Shown: in pieces, positions 16,781-25,708 of the stretch
How positions within the stretch are numbered: the stretch's first letter is position 1
How the letters are laid out: each line of letters starts with the position of its first letter
DNA from: Rhodococcus sp. 14-2483-1-2
GTDB lineage: Bacteria; Actinomycetota; Actinomycetes; Mycobacteriales; Mycobacteriaceae
DNA length: 64,000 bases
Direction: 5' to 3'
Assembly (NCBI RefSeq): GCF_002259405.1
Contig: NZ_NPFW01000023.1
Span: forward strand, 124,001 to 188,000
The notes under the pieces: model-generated
What the model was told of the DNA's origin: nothing
What the model saw: only the letters and a program-made list of their open reading frames with translations
Database searches by the model: none
Program-made: the position numbers and the translations under genes

Positions 16781-16829
16781 GTGGGTGACGTTACGGACGC
16801 CTCTCTACGAATGAGAATTCGTCACCCAC
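16781..16829. promoter_or_regulatory. Long-spaced inverted repeat plus third ATGAGAAT motif
   Basis: GTGGGTGACG (16781-16790) and CGTCACCCAC (16820-16829) are perfect complements separated by 29 bases. The ATGAGAAT motif at 16811-16818 lies inside the loop. The position, 10 bp after the dehydrogenase stop and about 110 bp before the next start, allows either a terminator stem or a promoter-proximal operator pair. The gap from 16830 to the permease start holds no gene. Confidence 0.4.
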
Positions 16830-16939
16830 CGCTCCCGTTCGCTGTCGAGTAACTGTGACGCGTCGGCAACTGCTGCGACCAATCTGCCGTCCACTCTTGC
16901 TGTATACGCCCACCTCTCCTCGAAAGTTGCGAGAACACC

Positions 16940-18400
16940 ATGACAACAACATCTTCCGCCGCAGGGCGCACCACCCCGGACGGTGGCAAGCCGACGTTGA
17001 GCGGCACACTCGGACCAGGTGCCATCGTCTTCATGGTCGTGGCCGCCGCCGCCCCGTTGACCGTCATCGCCGGCACCGTGCCGTTGGGCATTGCGGTCGG
17101 AAACGGTGCAGCGTACCCGGCGTCGTACGTCGTGTGCACGGTCATCCTTCTGCTGTTCGCCGTCGGTTTCACGACGATGGCGAAGCACGTGTCGGGCGCA
17201 GGAGCGTTCTACACCTACATCACCCAGGGGCTCGGTCGTCACACCGGTTTGGGCTCTGCATTCCTCGCACTTCTCTCCTACACGGCAGTGCAGGGCGCGG
17301 TGTACGGCTACATGGGTGCGGCGATCAACGACTTCGTCACCACGCACGGCGGACCCGAGATCCCCTGGTACGCCTACGCCATTACCGTCATGGCAATTGT
17401 GGCCACCCTCGGCTACCGCCATATCGACCTGTCGGGCAAAATTCTCGGCGTTCTGTTGATCTGCGAGGTCGGCGTCGTGCTGGTCATCGACGCTGCCGTC
17501 ATAGCTCGTGGTGGCGGCGACACCGGACTGTCGACAGCCGCCCTGAGCCCGAGCCAATTCTTCTCCGGCGCACCGGGAATTGCCTTGATATTCGCCATCG
17601 CCGGCTACATCGGATTCGAGGCGACGGCCGTCTTCCGCGACGAAGCCCGTGACCCCGCTCGCACGATCCCGAGGGCCACCTACATGGCGCTGATCATCAT
17701 CGGTGTGTTCTACGCCGTCTCGAGTTGGGCGATGGTCAGCGCCTGGGGCGACGATGGGGCCGTCGCGATTGCCGGCGAAAACCCCGAGGGAATGATCACC
17801 GAAACTGCCACTCTCTACATCGGCGCAGTGGGAGGTGACCTCGTTCAGATCTTTCTCATCTCCAGCCTGTTCGCCGCGCTGCTCGCATTCCACAACGTGC
17901 TCAGTCGCTACATCTTCTCTCTGGCGAACAGCTCCGCTTTACCCGCTCGATGCGGACGTGCCCACGTCAAGCACTCCTCCCCCTACATCGCATCCGTCGT
18001 GCAGACCGTGTCCGCTCTCGTCCTCGTAATTGCCTCCGCGCTCGCCGGGCTCGACCCCGTCACCGAAGTGTTCGCCTGGTTCGCAGGCGTGTCCTCGGTA
18101 GGGATCGTAGCTCTGATGACAATCACCTCCGTCGCAGTTCTCGTCTATTTCCGCCGCACCCACGTCGACACACGCCCATGGAACACCCTCGTCGCCCCCT
18201 TACTGGGTCTCGTCGGACTCGCCGCTCTTCTGTTCATGACCGTTGTCAACCTGCCGCTGCTGGTCGGCGGCTCCACCACACTCGCTGCCCTCATAGGCGT
18301 GCTTCTCGTCGGAGTGTTCCTCGGCGGCATCGCCGTCGCGGTTCTTCGTCCGCACGCTGCATCTACCCATAACACCGAAGAGAAGGAAGCCTCACGATGA
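16940..18400 (+). CDS. APC-superfamily permease, probable amine uptake
   Basis: A 486-residue membrane protein with about 12 helices. After a short polar N-terminus (MTTTSSAAGRTTPDGGKPTLSG) come the family hallmarks SGAGAFYTYITQGLGRHTG, GYIGFEATAVFRDEARDPARTIPRA and, later, HNVLSRYIFSLANSSALPA. Its stop overlaps the start of the copper amine oxidase by four bases, so import and oxidation of the same amine are very likely. It shares only family-level similarity with the permease at 13433-14890, so the locus carries two distinct uptake proteins. The start has no strong ribosome-binding site, but homologous sequence begins close to it. Confidence 0.87.
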   Translation: MTTTSSAAGRTTPDGGKPTLSGTLGPGAIVFMVVAAAAPLTVIAGTVPLGIAVGNGAAYPASYVVCTVILLLFAVGFTTMAKHVSGAGAFYTYITQGLGRHTGLGSAFLALLSYTAVQGAVYGYMGAAINDFVTTHGGPEIPWYAYAITVMAIVATLGYRHIDLSGKILGVLLICEVGVVLVIDAAVIARGGGDTGLSTAALSPSQFFSGAPGIALIFAIAGYIGFEATAVFRDEARDPARTIPRATYMALIIIGVFYAVSSWAMVSAWGDDGAVAIAGENPEGMITETATLYIGAVGGDLVQIFLISSLFAALLAFHNVLSRYIFSLANSSALPARCGRAHVKHSSPYIASVVQTVSALVLVIASALAGLDPVTEVFAWFAGVSSVGIVALMTITSVAVLVYFRRTHVDTRPWNTLVAPLLGLVGLAALLFMTVVNLPLLVGGSTTLAALIGVLLVGVFLGGIAVAVLRPHAASTHNTEEKEASR

Positions 18401-20334
18401 CATTGCTCGATTCCGGGACCGTTCGACGAACTGTCACGCATCCCCTGAGCGCTCTGACCGCCGACGAAATCACCACTGCACGAGCTATTTTGGTAGAGGC
18501 GGGATTGGTGAATCCGAGTACTCAGTTCGTGTATCTTGCTCTCGATGACCCAGAAAAGTCCGTGGTTCATGCGTTCGAGGCCGGGTCCGACATCGAAAGG
18601 CGTGTCCGGGCGTTGCTTCTCGATCGCGCCACCGGAATCGGAACCGACAACATCGTCTCGGTCACCACCGGTGAGATCGTCACGACCACCAGACTCGATG
18701 CCGCGAAAGACGGGCACGTACCCATTCTCGATGCCGAGTTCGAGGACATAGAGTCGTTCATGCTCGACAGCGCCGAGTGGCTCGCTGCGATGAACACGCG
18801 ATCGCTCGATCCGTCGAAGGTCCGCGCTGTCCCCCTCTCGGCCGGCGTGTTCGGTCACGAGGACGAAGTCGGCCATCGCATCGTCCGGGTATTGGCCTTC
18901 TATCAAGGAGACGAGGCCGACCTGCCCTGGGCGCACCCCATCGACGGCGTCGTGGCCTACGTCGACCTGACCGAACGCAAGGTGGTCAAGGTAGTCGACG
19001 ATGTTGTACTACCGGTTCCGGCCGAACGCGGTGAGTGGAACGCAGAGCCGCACGCTTCCCCCACCCGCACCGACCTCAAGCCGATCGAAATCACCCAACC
19101 CGAGGGCGCGAGCTTCTCCGTCGTCGGTAACGAAATCACCTGGGCAGACTGGAAGTTCAAGTTCGGTTTCGACGTGCGGGAAGGGTTGACGCTGCATCAG
19201 CTCTCGTTCAACGATGGCGGCACCGAGCGCCCCGTGATCTACCGTGCCTCCATCGCCGAGATGGTCGTTCCCTACGCCGATCCCTCTCCGGTGCGATACT
19301 GGCAGAACTACTTCGATCAGGGTGAATACCTGTTCGGCCGCTACACCAACGCACTGGAATTGGGGTGTGACTGCCTCGGCGAGATCCAGTACTTCGATGT
19401 CACCGTTGCCGACGAATCCGGGCATCCCAAGGTCATGAAGAACGCCATCTGTTTGCACGAGGAAGACTACGGAATCCTCTGGAAGCACACCGACCTTTTC
19501 AACGGCATGGCCGAGACGAGACGCTCACGCAGACTTGTCATCTCGTTCTTTCTGACCATCGGCAACTACGACTACGGCTTCTACTGGTACCTCTACCTCG
19601 ACGGCACCATCGAACTCGAAGCCAAGGCCACCGGAATCGTCTTCACCTCCGCCTATCGCGGTGAGGACGGGTTCTCGACCGAGATGGCGCCCGGACTCGG
19701 CGCACCGTTCCACCAGCATCTGTTCTCGGCGAGACTGGACATGGAGGTCGACGGGCAGTCAAACACCGTCACCGAGGTCGATGCCGTGCCGATTGCCATG
19801 GGCCCGAACAATCCATGGGGCAACGCATTCCGCGCGCAGAAGACGAAGATCACCAGCGAGAGCAACGGGCAGCGCATGGCCGACAATTCGAAGGCCCGCG
19901 TCTGGCACATCACCAACCCGGAGAAACAGAACAGACTCGGCCAGGACGTCGGATACGCACTGCATCCGGAAGGCCAACCGGTCATGCTCGCCGATGCATC
20001 CAGCTCCATCGCATCTCGCGCCGCGTTCGCAACCAAACACCTGTGGGTGACCCAGTACGACAAGAAGGAACGCTATCCCGCAGGCGATTTCGTCAATCAG
20101 CATCCAGGAAACAGCGGCTTGCCCGCCTACGTGGCGGGCGACCGAGACGTAGAAGGCAAAGACGTGGTGCTCTGGCACACCTTCGGTCTTACGCACTTTC
20201 CGCGTCCGGAAGACTGGCCGGTCATGCCGGTCGACTACGCCGGCTTCAAGCTCAAGCCGGTCGGCTTCTTCGACCGGAATCCAACCCTGAACGCGCCGGC
20301 CTCGGCGTCGAAGCACTGCTGCTCCGACGACTGA
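18397..20334 (+). CDS. Copper-containing primary amine oxidase
   Basis: The enzyme oxidises a primary amine with O2 and water to the aldehyde, ammonia and H2O2. The 645-residue product shows the active-site tyrosine that becomes topaquinone at residue 391 (GNYDYGFYW). Copper ligands His439 and His441 are in FHQHLFSARLD, and the third, His600, is in THFPRPEDWP. The YADPSPVRYW block has the catalytic-base aspartate region. There is no signal peptide, as in the cytoplasmic Arthrobacter-type oxidases. Tyramine, phenethylamine or aliphatic amines are the usual substrates. It is coupled to the permease (four-base overlap) and followed one base later by a small membrane protein. Confidence 0.94.
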   Translation: MTLLDSGTVRRTVTHPLSALTADEITTARAILVEAGLVNPSTQFVYLALDDPEKSVVHAFEAGSDIERRVRALLLDRATGIGTDNIVSVTTGEIVTTTRLDAAKDGHVPILDAEFEDIESFMLDSAEWLAAMNTRSLDPSKVRAVPLSAGVFGHEDEVGHRIVRVLAFYQGDEADLPWAHPIDGVVAYVDLTERKVVKVVDDVVLPVPAERGEWNAEPHASPTRTDLKPIEITQPEGASFSVVGNEITWADWKFKFGFDVREGLTLHQLSFNDGGTERPVIYRASIAEMVVPYADPSPVRYWQNYFDQGEYLFGRYTNALELGCDCLGEIQYFDVTVADESGHPKVMKNAICLHEEDYGILWKHTDLFNGMAETRRSRRLVISFFLTIGNYDYGFYWYLYLDGTIELEAKATGIVFTSAYRGEDGFSTEMAPGLGAPFHQHLFSARLDMEVDGQSNTVTEVDAVPIAMGPNNPWGNAFRAQKTKITSESNGQRMADNSKARVWHITNPEKQNRLGQDVGYALHPEGQPVMLADASSSIASRAAFATKHLWVTQYDKKERYPAGDFVNQHPGNSGLPAYVAGDRDVEGKDVVLWHTFGLTHFPRPEDWPVMPVDYAGFKLKPVGFFDRNPTLNAPASASKHCCSDD

Positions 20335-20335
20335 C

Positions 20336-20752
20336 ATGACCATCACGATGCCCACCCGCTTCGCCCTCTGGATGGGGCGGGCGGGTGCGTTCCTCGCACT
20401 ACTGTCAGCGACCGTTCACGTGGCAGGGATGATCGGGCATAGCACCCTGCACGTGGTGGTCACTCTGATCATGGCAGCGGGATGCGTCTACTGCGCATCA
20501 CACCTGTGGTCGCGGCCCAGCCCACGTGACTGGGCTGCGGTCGCTGCGATGAGCGTCGCCATGATTGCTCTACATCAGAATGTGGGTGTTGCTGGCTCAC
20601 ACGCGGGACACCAAGGACCGATTGTGCCGATGGAGATGTCGATGTCCGTGAATGCACCTGCTAGTACGGCAGCGCTGGCGCTGGCAGTAGCGGAGGCCGT
20701 GTTGGCCACGACGGTGCTGTTCGTGACGACCAGATCGAGGCAGATCGTGTAG
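20336..20752 (+). CDS. Small His/Met-rich membrane protein next to the amine oxidase
   Basis: This 138-residue protein has four predicted membrane spans (about residues 10-32, 37-56, 66-82 and 109-130). Before the last span is a polar loop with HAGHQGP and MEMSMSVN, rich in His and Met. His residues also sit in or near the membrane (TVHVAGMIGHSTLH). The start lies one base after the oxidase stop, so the two are co-expressed. I do not recognise a named family. The His/Met pattern and the partner enzyme suggest copper handling for the oxidase, but this is inference; a generic membrane protein of unknown role is the safe reading. Confidence 0.6.
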   Translation: MTITMPTRFALWMGRAGAFLALLSATVHVAGMIGHSTLHVVVTLIMAAGCVYCASHLWSRPSPRDWAAVAAMSVAMIALHQNVGVAGSHAGHQGPIVPMEMSMSVNAPASTAALALAVAEAVLATTVLFVTTRSRQIV

Positions 20753-21039
20753 CGCAGTTCAAGCAGTGAGTGCGGCAACAAGAGCACCGTGAAGGACTGG
20801 TCCGCCAACTCGTATCTCAAGAATTCCTTGATCGTCGGGAAGCCGGCGTTCTCATCCATATCGCCAGTTCGGCGTATACCGACGCTGGAAAATCCCTCCG
20901 GAACTGTAGAACTGGGCCGCGCCGAATGACTGGATCATGTATCTTGCCTGATACGACTCGGTAAGAACCTTCCGCGCCGGGGGACGAGCGTGGTGAATCG
21001 CGCGCCTTCCAGTCGGTTGAACGCCTCAACTGTAGGGTG

Positions 21040-21415
21040 CGCGACAGTTGCCCCGTATAGGTCATGGAAGTGACCGGACACCTCGTCGATCGTCAAACCC
21101 CTTGCCGCCAACGACATACGATCTCGTCGATACCCGTCAGGCGTCGTTGCCGCTTCTTGACTATCTACGGCGCGAACGAGGACTCGGTATCGCGTGGAAC
21201 GTCGATCTCTACCCGCCCGATCTCGGTGAGCGACCGTCTTCGAGCGGGTGCTGTTGCGGGAGTTGCCGCGGCCGGCGACGTCGTGTTTGCCGTAGCCGAG
21301 GTGCCCAGCCATCTCCGCTTCCAACGCGGTCTCGAGGACATTCTTGGCAAGTTGCTTCAACAGCCCATTTGGGCCCATCGACTTGATTCCTTACTCCTCG
21401 GCCTGACCCGGGCGA
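21040..21415 (-). pseudogene. IS256-family transposase remnant
   Basis: Minus-strand peptides match the N-terminal part of IS256 transposases and the copy at 48420-49695: MGPNGLLKQLAKNVLETALEAEM and AGHLGYGKHDVAGRG, then in shifted frames a DVPRDTESSFAP-like block and VSGHFHDLYGATV. An in-frame stop precedes the first block, at least one frameshift is present, and nothing of the catalytic DDE core remains. It sits between the amine oxidase operon and the iron transporter operon. The stretch 20753-21039 contains no recognisable gene. Confidence 0.75.
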
Positions 21416-21420
21416 TGCTG

Positions 21421-23154
21421 TCAGCTGCTGCTGAGTTTCCATCCTCCTGCGTTCGTTCGGCTGTTCCAGAAGTCTTGGTAGCGGCCTCCTTGCGCGAGAA
21501 GAGAATGGTGTGTTCCTTGTTCAACGATTGTCCCGTTGGATCCGAGGACGATGATCTGGTCCGCTGCGACCACGGTGGTTAGCTTGTGCGCGATGACGAT
21601 GACTGTGCTGGTCTGAGCGAGGTGCCCGATGGATTGTTGGACGAACTGTTCGTTCTGGGGGTCCAGGGCGGCGGTCGCCTCGTCGAGAAGCACGATCGGG
21701 GCCTTCTTGATCAACGCCCGTGCAATGGAGATCCGTTGCCGCTCCCCGCCGGACAATGCGGTGCCACCTTCGCCGACGCGGGTGTCCCAGCCTGCCGGAA
21801 GCCGAGCGACGATCTCGTCCACGCCGGCCAAACGCGCCACCTCGGCCACCTCGTCGTCGGTCGCATGTTCACGCCCGACCAAAATGTTGGCCCTCAACGT
21901 GTCATCGAACAGGTACACGTCCTGGAAGACCACGGCGATCTGGCTCATGAGCTGCTCGGTGGTGTGGTCCCGGACGTCGACGCCACCGACTTTCACCGAG
22001 CCGTTGTCGATGTCCCAGAATCGTGCGATGAGCCTGGTGACGGTGGTCTTACCGGAGCCCGATGGCCCGACGATGGCCGTCATCGAACGCGCAGGGACGC
22101 CGAAGGTCAACCCGTTCACTACCGGTGTGTCTGTATACCCGAAGTGGACGTCGTCGAAGTCGACCCTGCCCGGTTCTAGAATGTCCGCCGGCTGTTCGGA
22201 GTCGAGAAGGGGGGCCTTGTCGAGAACGGCGGTCATACGCCCGATCTCGTTGCGGGCCATGCGAAGTGCGCCGGCAAACTCGCCTACCTCGTTGATCGGC
22301 TGTATGAACCGAGCGATCAATCCGAGCAACGCGATCAGCGTCACCGCGTCGAGACTCCCCCCGACAGCGAGATATGCACCGAACGAGATCAGCATCGAGA
22401 AACACAGCTGGATGGCGAATCCGGACACAACCATTCCGAAGATGCTGTATGCCATACCTTTACGGCCGGCCATCCGCTGGCTCTCGATGGCGTCGTCGAG
22501 CGGGGCGTACGTGCCGCTCGTGCGTCCGAACGCGCGAAGGACCGGCTGGCATCGAGCGTACTCGAGGACTCGGTTGGTGGCGACGATCGCTGCATCGTGC
22601 GCGAGCTCGTCTCCTTTCGAGATCATGACTGCCGCACACCGGGACGCCGCCGCTATAACCGGGACCGCAAGTAGCAGCGCAATCGCAAGCCGCCAGTCGA
22701 AGATCAGTACGGCCGCTACTATCGCTGCGGGCGAAGCGATTCCGGTGATGACAGGGGTGAGCAGATGCGCCGCGGCACCGCCGACCGACAGGGTTCCCTT
22801 GCTTGCCATCTGCGATGTCGTCGCAACAGTCTCGGGCCCGAACCAACCGAGAGGAAGCGTCACGAGATGGTCGCCGATGCGCAGATGCATCGTCCGCAAC
22901 GCGGTCAACGCGACGCCGAATCCTTTCATGGCCTGCACGTAATGAGCTACGGCGCAAGCCAGTACAACCACTGCCATGGCGGCGATCCATCGAAGTGCCG
23001 AGGGGTAATCGCTCTCGAACAGCGCGCGCGTGATGGGAACGAGGAAGGACACAGCGGCACCTTGAAGAACGCCGTATGCGATGGCCCAGAACAGGAATGC
23101 ACGAACAGGTTTGCGGTGCTGGGGGCCGAGGATGCGAATGAGGTCACGGATCAT
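21421..23154 (-). CDS. ABC half transporter, IrtB-like
   Basis: The 577-residue product has an exporter-type six-helix membrane domain (about residues 15-310) and an ATPase domain with Walker A VGPSGSGKTT, signature LSGGERQRIS and Walker B IVLLDEATAALDP. The ATG at 23154 overlaps the upstream gene stop by four bases; the longer open frame above it lies inside that gene. It presumably pairs with the product of 23151-24905 as a heterodimer. The mycobacterial relatives IrtA/IrtB have the exporter fold but import ferri-mycobactin/carboxymycobactin. Siderophore uptake is the favoured role because of the substrate-binding lipoprotein across the divergent promoter; an export role cannot be excluded. 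Confidence 0.83.
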   Translation of the reverse strand: MIRDLIRILGPQHRKPVRAFLFWAIAYGVLQGAAVSFLVPITRALFESDYPSALRWIAAMAVVVLACAVAHYVQAMKGFGVALTALRTMHLRIGDHLVTLPLGWFGPETVATTSQMASKGTLSVGGAAAHLLTPVITGIASPAAIVAAVLIFDWRLAIALLLAVPVIAAASRCAAVMISKGDELAHDAAIVATNRVLEYARCQPVLRAFGRTSGTYAPLDDAIESQRMAGRKGMAYSIFGMVVSGFAIQLCFSMLISFGAYLAVGGSLDAVTLIALLGLIARFIQPINEVGEFAGALRMARNEIGRMTAVLDKAPLLDSEQPADILEPGRVDFDDVHFGYTDTPVVNGLTFGVPARSMTAIVGPSGSGKTTVTRLIARFWDIDNGSVKVGGVDVRDHTTEQLMSQIAVVFQDVYLFDDTLRANILVGREHATDDEVAEVARLAGVDEIVARLPAGWDTRVGEGGTALSGGERQRISIARALIKKAPIVLLDEATAALDPQNEQFVQQSIGHLAQTSTVIVIAHKLTTVVAADQIIVLGSNGTIVEQGTHHSLLAQGGRYQDFWNSRTNAGGWKLSSS

Positions 23155-24905
23155 CGTGCTGCTGCCTCTCGGACGTCGGTAGCGTCGGACCGGCGGTGAG
23201 CGGCCCACATTCGCGAATAGTGACCGGTCGCGGCGACCAGTTCGTCGTGCGTTCCCTGCTCGACGATCTCGCCTCGGTCGAGGACGAGAATTCGATCGGC
23301 GTCCATGATCGACTCGAGGCGATGAGCGATCACAAGGATCGTGCGACCTCGCGCCAGCGTCGACAGGGCTCGCTGAATCTCTGCCTCGGATTCCGGGTCC
23401 GCGAAGGCGGTGGCTTCGTCGAGTACCAGGATCGGCGTGTCAGCAAGGATCGCCCGCGCGATCGACACCCGTTGAGCCTCTCCGCCCGAGAGCACTGCGT
23501 CGTCGCCGATCACCGAGTCGTAGCCGCGGGGCAGGGCAAGGATTCGTTCGTCGATCTGTGCCGCTCGCGCAGCCTCGCGCACGGTGTCGAGATCGGCCTC
23601 GGAACGGCCCAGCCGGATGTTGTCGAGAACCGATTCGTTGAGCAGCTGTACGTCCTGCAGCACGAACCCGACGTGGCGGTACAGCTCTGTTGTTGCAATA
23701 TTGCGGACGTCCGCTCCCCCGATCGTCACCGACCCGTCCGTGACATCGTGAAATCGCAGTACCAGCGTCGCGAGGGTCGATTTCCCCGATCCGGACGCGC
23801 CGACCAGCGCTGTAACCGATCCGGTCGGCATCGCGAAGCTGACGTCTCGCAGGACCTCCGTCGTACCGTCATAGGAGAACCTGACGTTGTCGAAGCCGAC
23901 TTCACTGCTGTCAGGGCTCACAGGTTCGACGGGTTCTGGGAGCGCCGGCGTCTCGAACAGTTCGACCAGTCGGCCGGCTGCTGCGCTTGCCTCACGTCTG
24001 GCCTGCATGCCGAAGCTGACAGCCATGATCGAAACGGGCAGCGCCATCGCGATGAGAGCGGCCGCGATGACGTCGAGCGGGGTGACCCAGCCCGCGGACA
24101 CGAACCACACTCCGCCGAGCAGATTGACCAGAAGCACGACCGGTGCGCTCAGCGAGATGGAGGACAGGGCATCGGTTCGCAGCATCGGACCGACCCAGCC
24201 GCCGTAAGCATCGCCAAAAGCAATTGCTGCCGAACGGTATCGAGAGTGCGCCTTGCCTGTCCGGCCGAATGCCTTGACGACCGAAATGCCGGCGACGAAC
24301 TCAACGATCGTCGAACTGATGGCTTCGATACCTTTGTTCATCTCGGCCATCTTCACGTCCATATCCCTGGTCATGACGGCATACGCTGCAATGTAGACAG
24401 GCAGGGTGGCCACGGCGACCAAAGCGAGGCGCCAATCGAGGAATACGATGTAGCCGACACCGAAGACGGGAGTTGCGACGGCACCCACAGTTTCGACGGC
24501 CTGGTGTGCAACCAGATAATGCAGGTCTGCGATGTCGTTCTGTGTCTTCTTACGAACCGACCCTGATGTGTTCTTGCCGAACCAGCCCAGTGGCAGGGTC
24601 CCGAGAGTGGCGACGATTTTCCGTCGCAGGATCGCCTGCATCGTCACATCGGCGTAGTGGGTGACCAGTAGAGCTCCGCTGCCGAAGGCCGCCCGCGCAC
24701 CGAGGCCGGCGACGACGATCCACACCACCGGCAGCACGTCGCCGAATGTGTCGGCATCACCGCTCAACAGCATCCTGCCGAGTTCGACGACGGCGACATA
24801 CGGGACGATCGTCGCTGCCGATGCGATGACCTGCATCGCCATGGCGATACGTATACGGCTCTGGACCGGCGCGAGGGTGTCGCCCAGTGCGGTGCTTTTC
24901 TCCAC
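23151..24905 (-). CDS. ABC half transporter, IrtA-like without the siderophore-reductase domain
   Basis: This 584-residue protein has an exporter-type membrane domain followed by an ATPase domain with Walker A VGASGSGKST, signature LSGGEAQRVS and Walker B ILVLDEATAFADPE. I start at GTG 24905 because AGGAG lies 6 bases upstream; the upstream ATG at 24965 has no such site and would place the start against the divergent regulator. Unlike mycobacterial IrtA there is no N-terminal siderophore-interacting FAD domain. In the ATPase domain an Ala-Phe replaces the usual Ala-Leu before Asp in the D-loop. It is the first gene of the two-gene operon. Confidence 0.83.
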   Translation of the reverse strand: MEKSTALGDTLAPVQSRIRIAMAMQVIASAATIVPYVAVVELGRMLLSGDADTFGDVLPVVWIVVAGLGARAAFGSGALLVTHYADVTMQAILRRKIVATLGTLPLGWFGKNTSGSVRKKTQNDIADLHYLVAHQAVETVGAVATPVFGVGYIVFLDWRLALVAVATLPVYIAAYAVMTRDMDVKMAEMNKGIEAISSTIVEFVAGISVVKAFGRTGKAHSRYRSAAIAFGDAYGGWVGPMLRTDALSSISLSAPVVLLVNLLGGVWFVSAGWVTPLDVIAAALIAMALPVSIMAVSFGMQARREASAAAGRLVELFETPALPEPVEPVSPDSSEVGFDNVRFSYDGTTEVLRDVSFAMPTGSVTALVGASGSGKSTLATLVLRFHDVTDGSVTIGGADVRNIATTELYRHVGFVLQDVQLLNESVLDNIRLGRSEADLDTVREAARAAQIDERILALPRGYDSVIGDDAVLSGGEAQRVSIARAILADTPILVLDEATAFADPESEAEIQRALSTLARGRTILVIAHRLESIMDADRILVLDRGEIVEQGTHDELVAATGHYSRMWAAHRRSDATDVREAAAR

Positions 24906-24925
24906 GAAGGCTCCTGCGTTATAAG

Positions 24926-24944
24926 ATTGGATCAGTGATCTAAT
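24926..24944. promoter_or_regulatory. TetR-type operator between divergent genes
   Basis: Arms ATTGGATCA (24926-24934) and TGATCTAAT (24936-24944) are complementary except for one base, around a single central G. The 62-bp gap holds starts of the ABC operon (24905) and the TetR gene (24968), so one bound dimer could repress both. TetR proteins typically bind such 15-20 bp palindromes. Confidence 0.6.
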
Positions 24945-24967
24945 TTCAGCTGAAAGGTACAACACAC

Positions 24968-25636
24968 GTGAGTGACGGTAAAGAGCTACGTTTGCGCCGG
25001 CGGCGGTCTTACCGGACCGGAATGACGCGGGAAGTTCTCATCGACGCTGCGGTATCACTCACGGAGGAACGTGGCCTGAGCGACTGGACGACACGAGAGC
25101 TTGCTGCGTCGTTGGACACGTCGTTGTCCGTCGTCGCCCATCACGTCGGCGACCGCTCAGAGCTGTCGGCCGCAGTGGTCGATCGAGTATCCCAACGCAT
25201 AGCTGTTCCGCCCCAAATCGATTCGTGGCAGGAGTGGTTGAGGGAGTTACTGATCGAGATCCGCAGCGTCTTCGTGCAGTACCCCGGTGTCGCGCAATGG
25301 GCGCTGGTGCACGGACCTGTCACCCCAGCCATCGCGCCCATACTGGAACGAGCGGTGTCGGTTTTGCTCGATGCAGGTTTCGGCGACAACGCCGCCCGCG
25401 CGTACACCGTGGTGTTCACCACCTGCATGTCCCACATCGCGATAGGAGATTCACGATCTGCCGTAGGCAGGGACCACCGCTCGATTCGTCAGCAGATGCC
25501 TGCCGATCGCGGACCTGGACTCGACGCGGTAGCCGACTTGATCGACTCCATGTCCGAACCTGGCGGCATTACGCGCCACTACATCTACGCGCTCGACTGC
25601 CTTCTCGGGGGAATCGACGCCACCCGATCTCGATGA
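24968..25636 (+). CDS. TetR-family transcriptional regulator
   Basis: The regulator is 222 residues long. The N-terminal helix-turn-helix reads VLIDAAVSLTEERGLSDWTTRELAASLDTSLSVVAHHVGDRSEL, fitting the family pattern with some divergence in the recognition helix (the usual YYHF is replaced by VAHHV). The C-terminal part is a helical ligand domain. It starts with GTG at 24968, with AAAGG about 12 bases upstream. It is divergent from the two ABC genes and precedes the binding protein by 72 bp, so it probably regulates this transport unit, perhaps in response to a substrate and not to iron directly. Confidence 0.8.
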   Translation: MSDGKELRLRRRRSYRTGMTREVLIDAAVSLTEERGLSDWTTRELAASLDTSLSVVAHHVGDRSELSAAVVDRVSQRIAVPPQIDSWQEWLRELLIEIRSVFVQYPGVAQWALVHGPVTPAIAPILERAVSVLLDAGFGDNAARAYTVVFTTCMSHIAIGDSRSAVGRDHRSIRQQMPADRGPGLDAVADLIDSMSEPGGITRHYIYALDCLLGGIDATRSR

Positions 25637-25708
25637 GCACCACCGCATGTGGACGACGCACCCGAGTCGTCCGATAGATCGAATCCTATGCGCCGAAGGA
25701 GAACTCAC

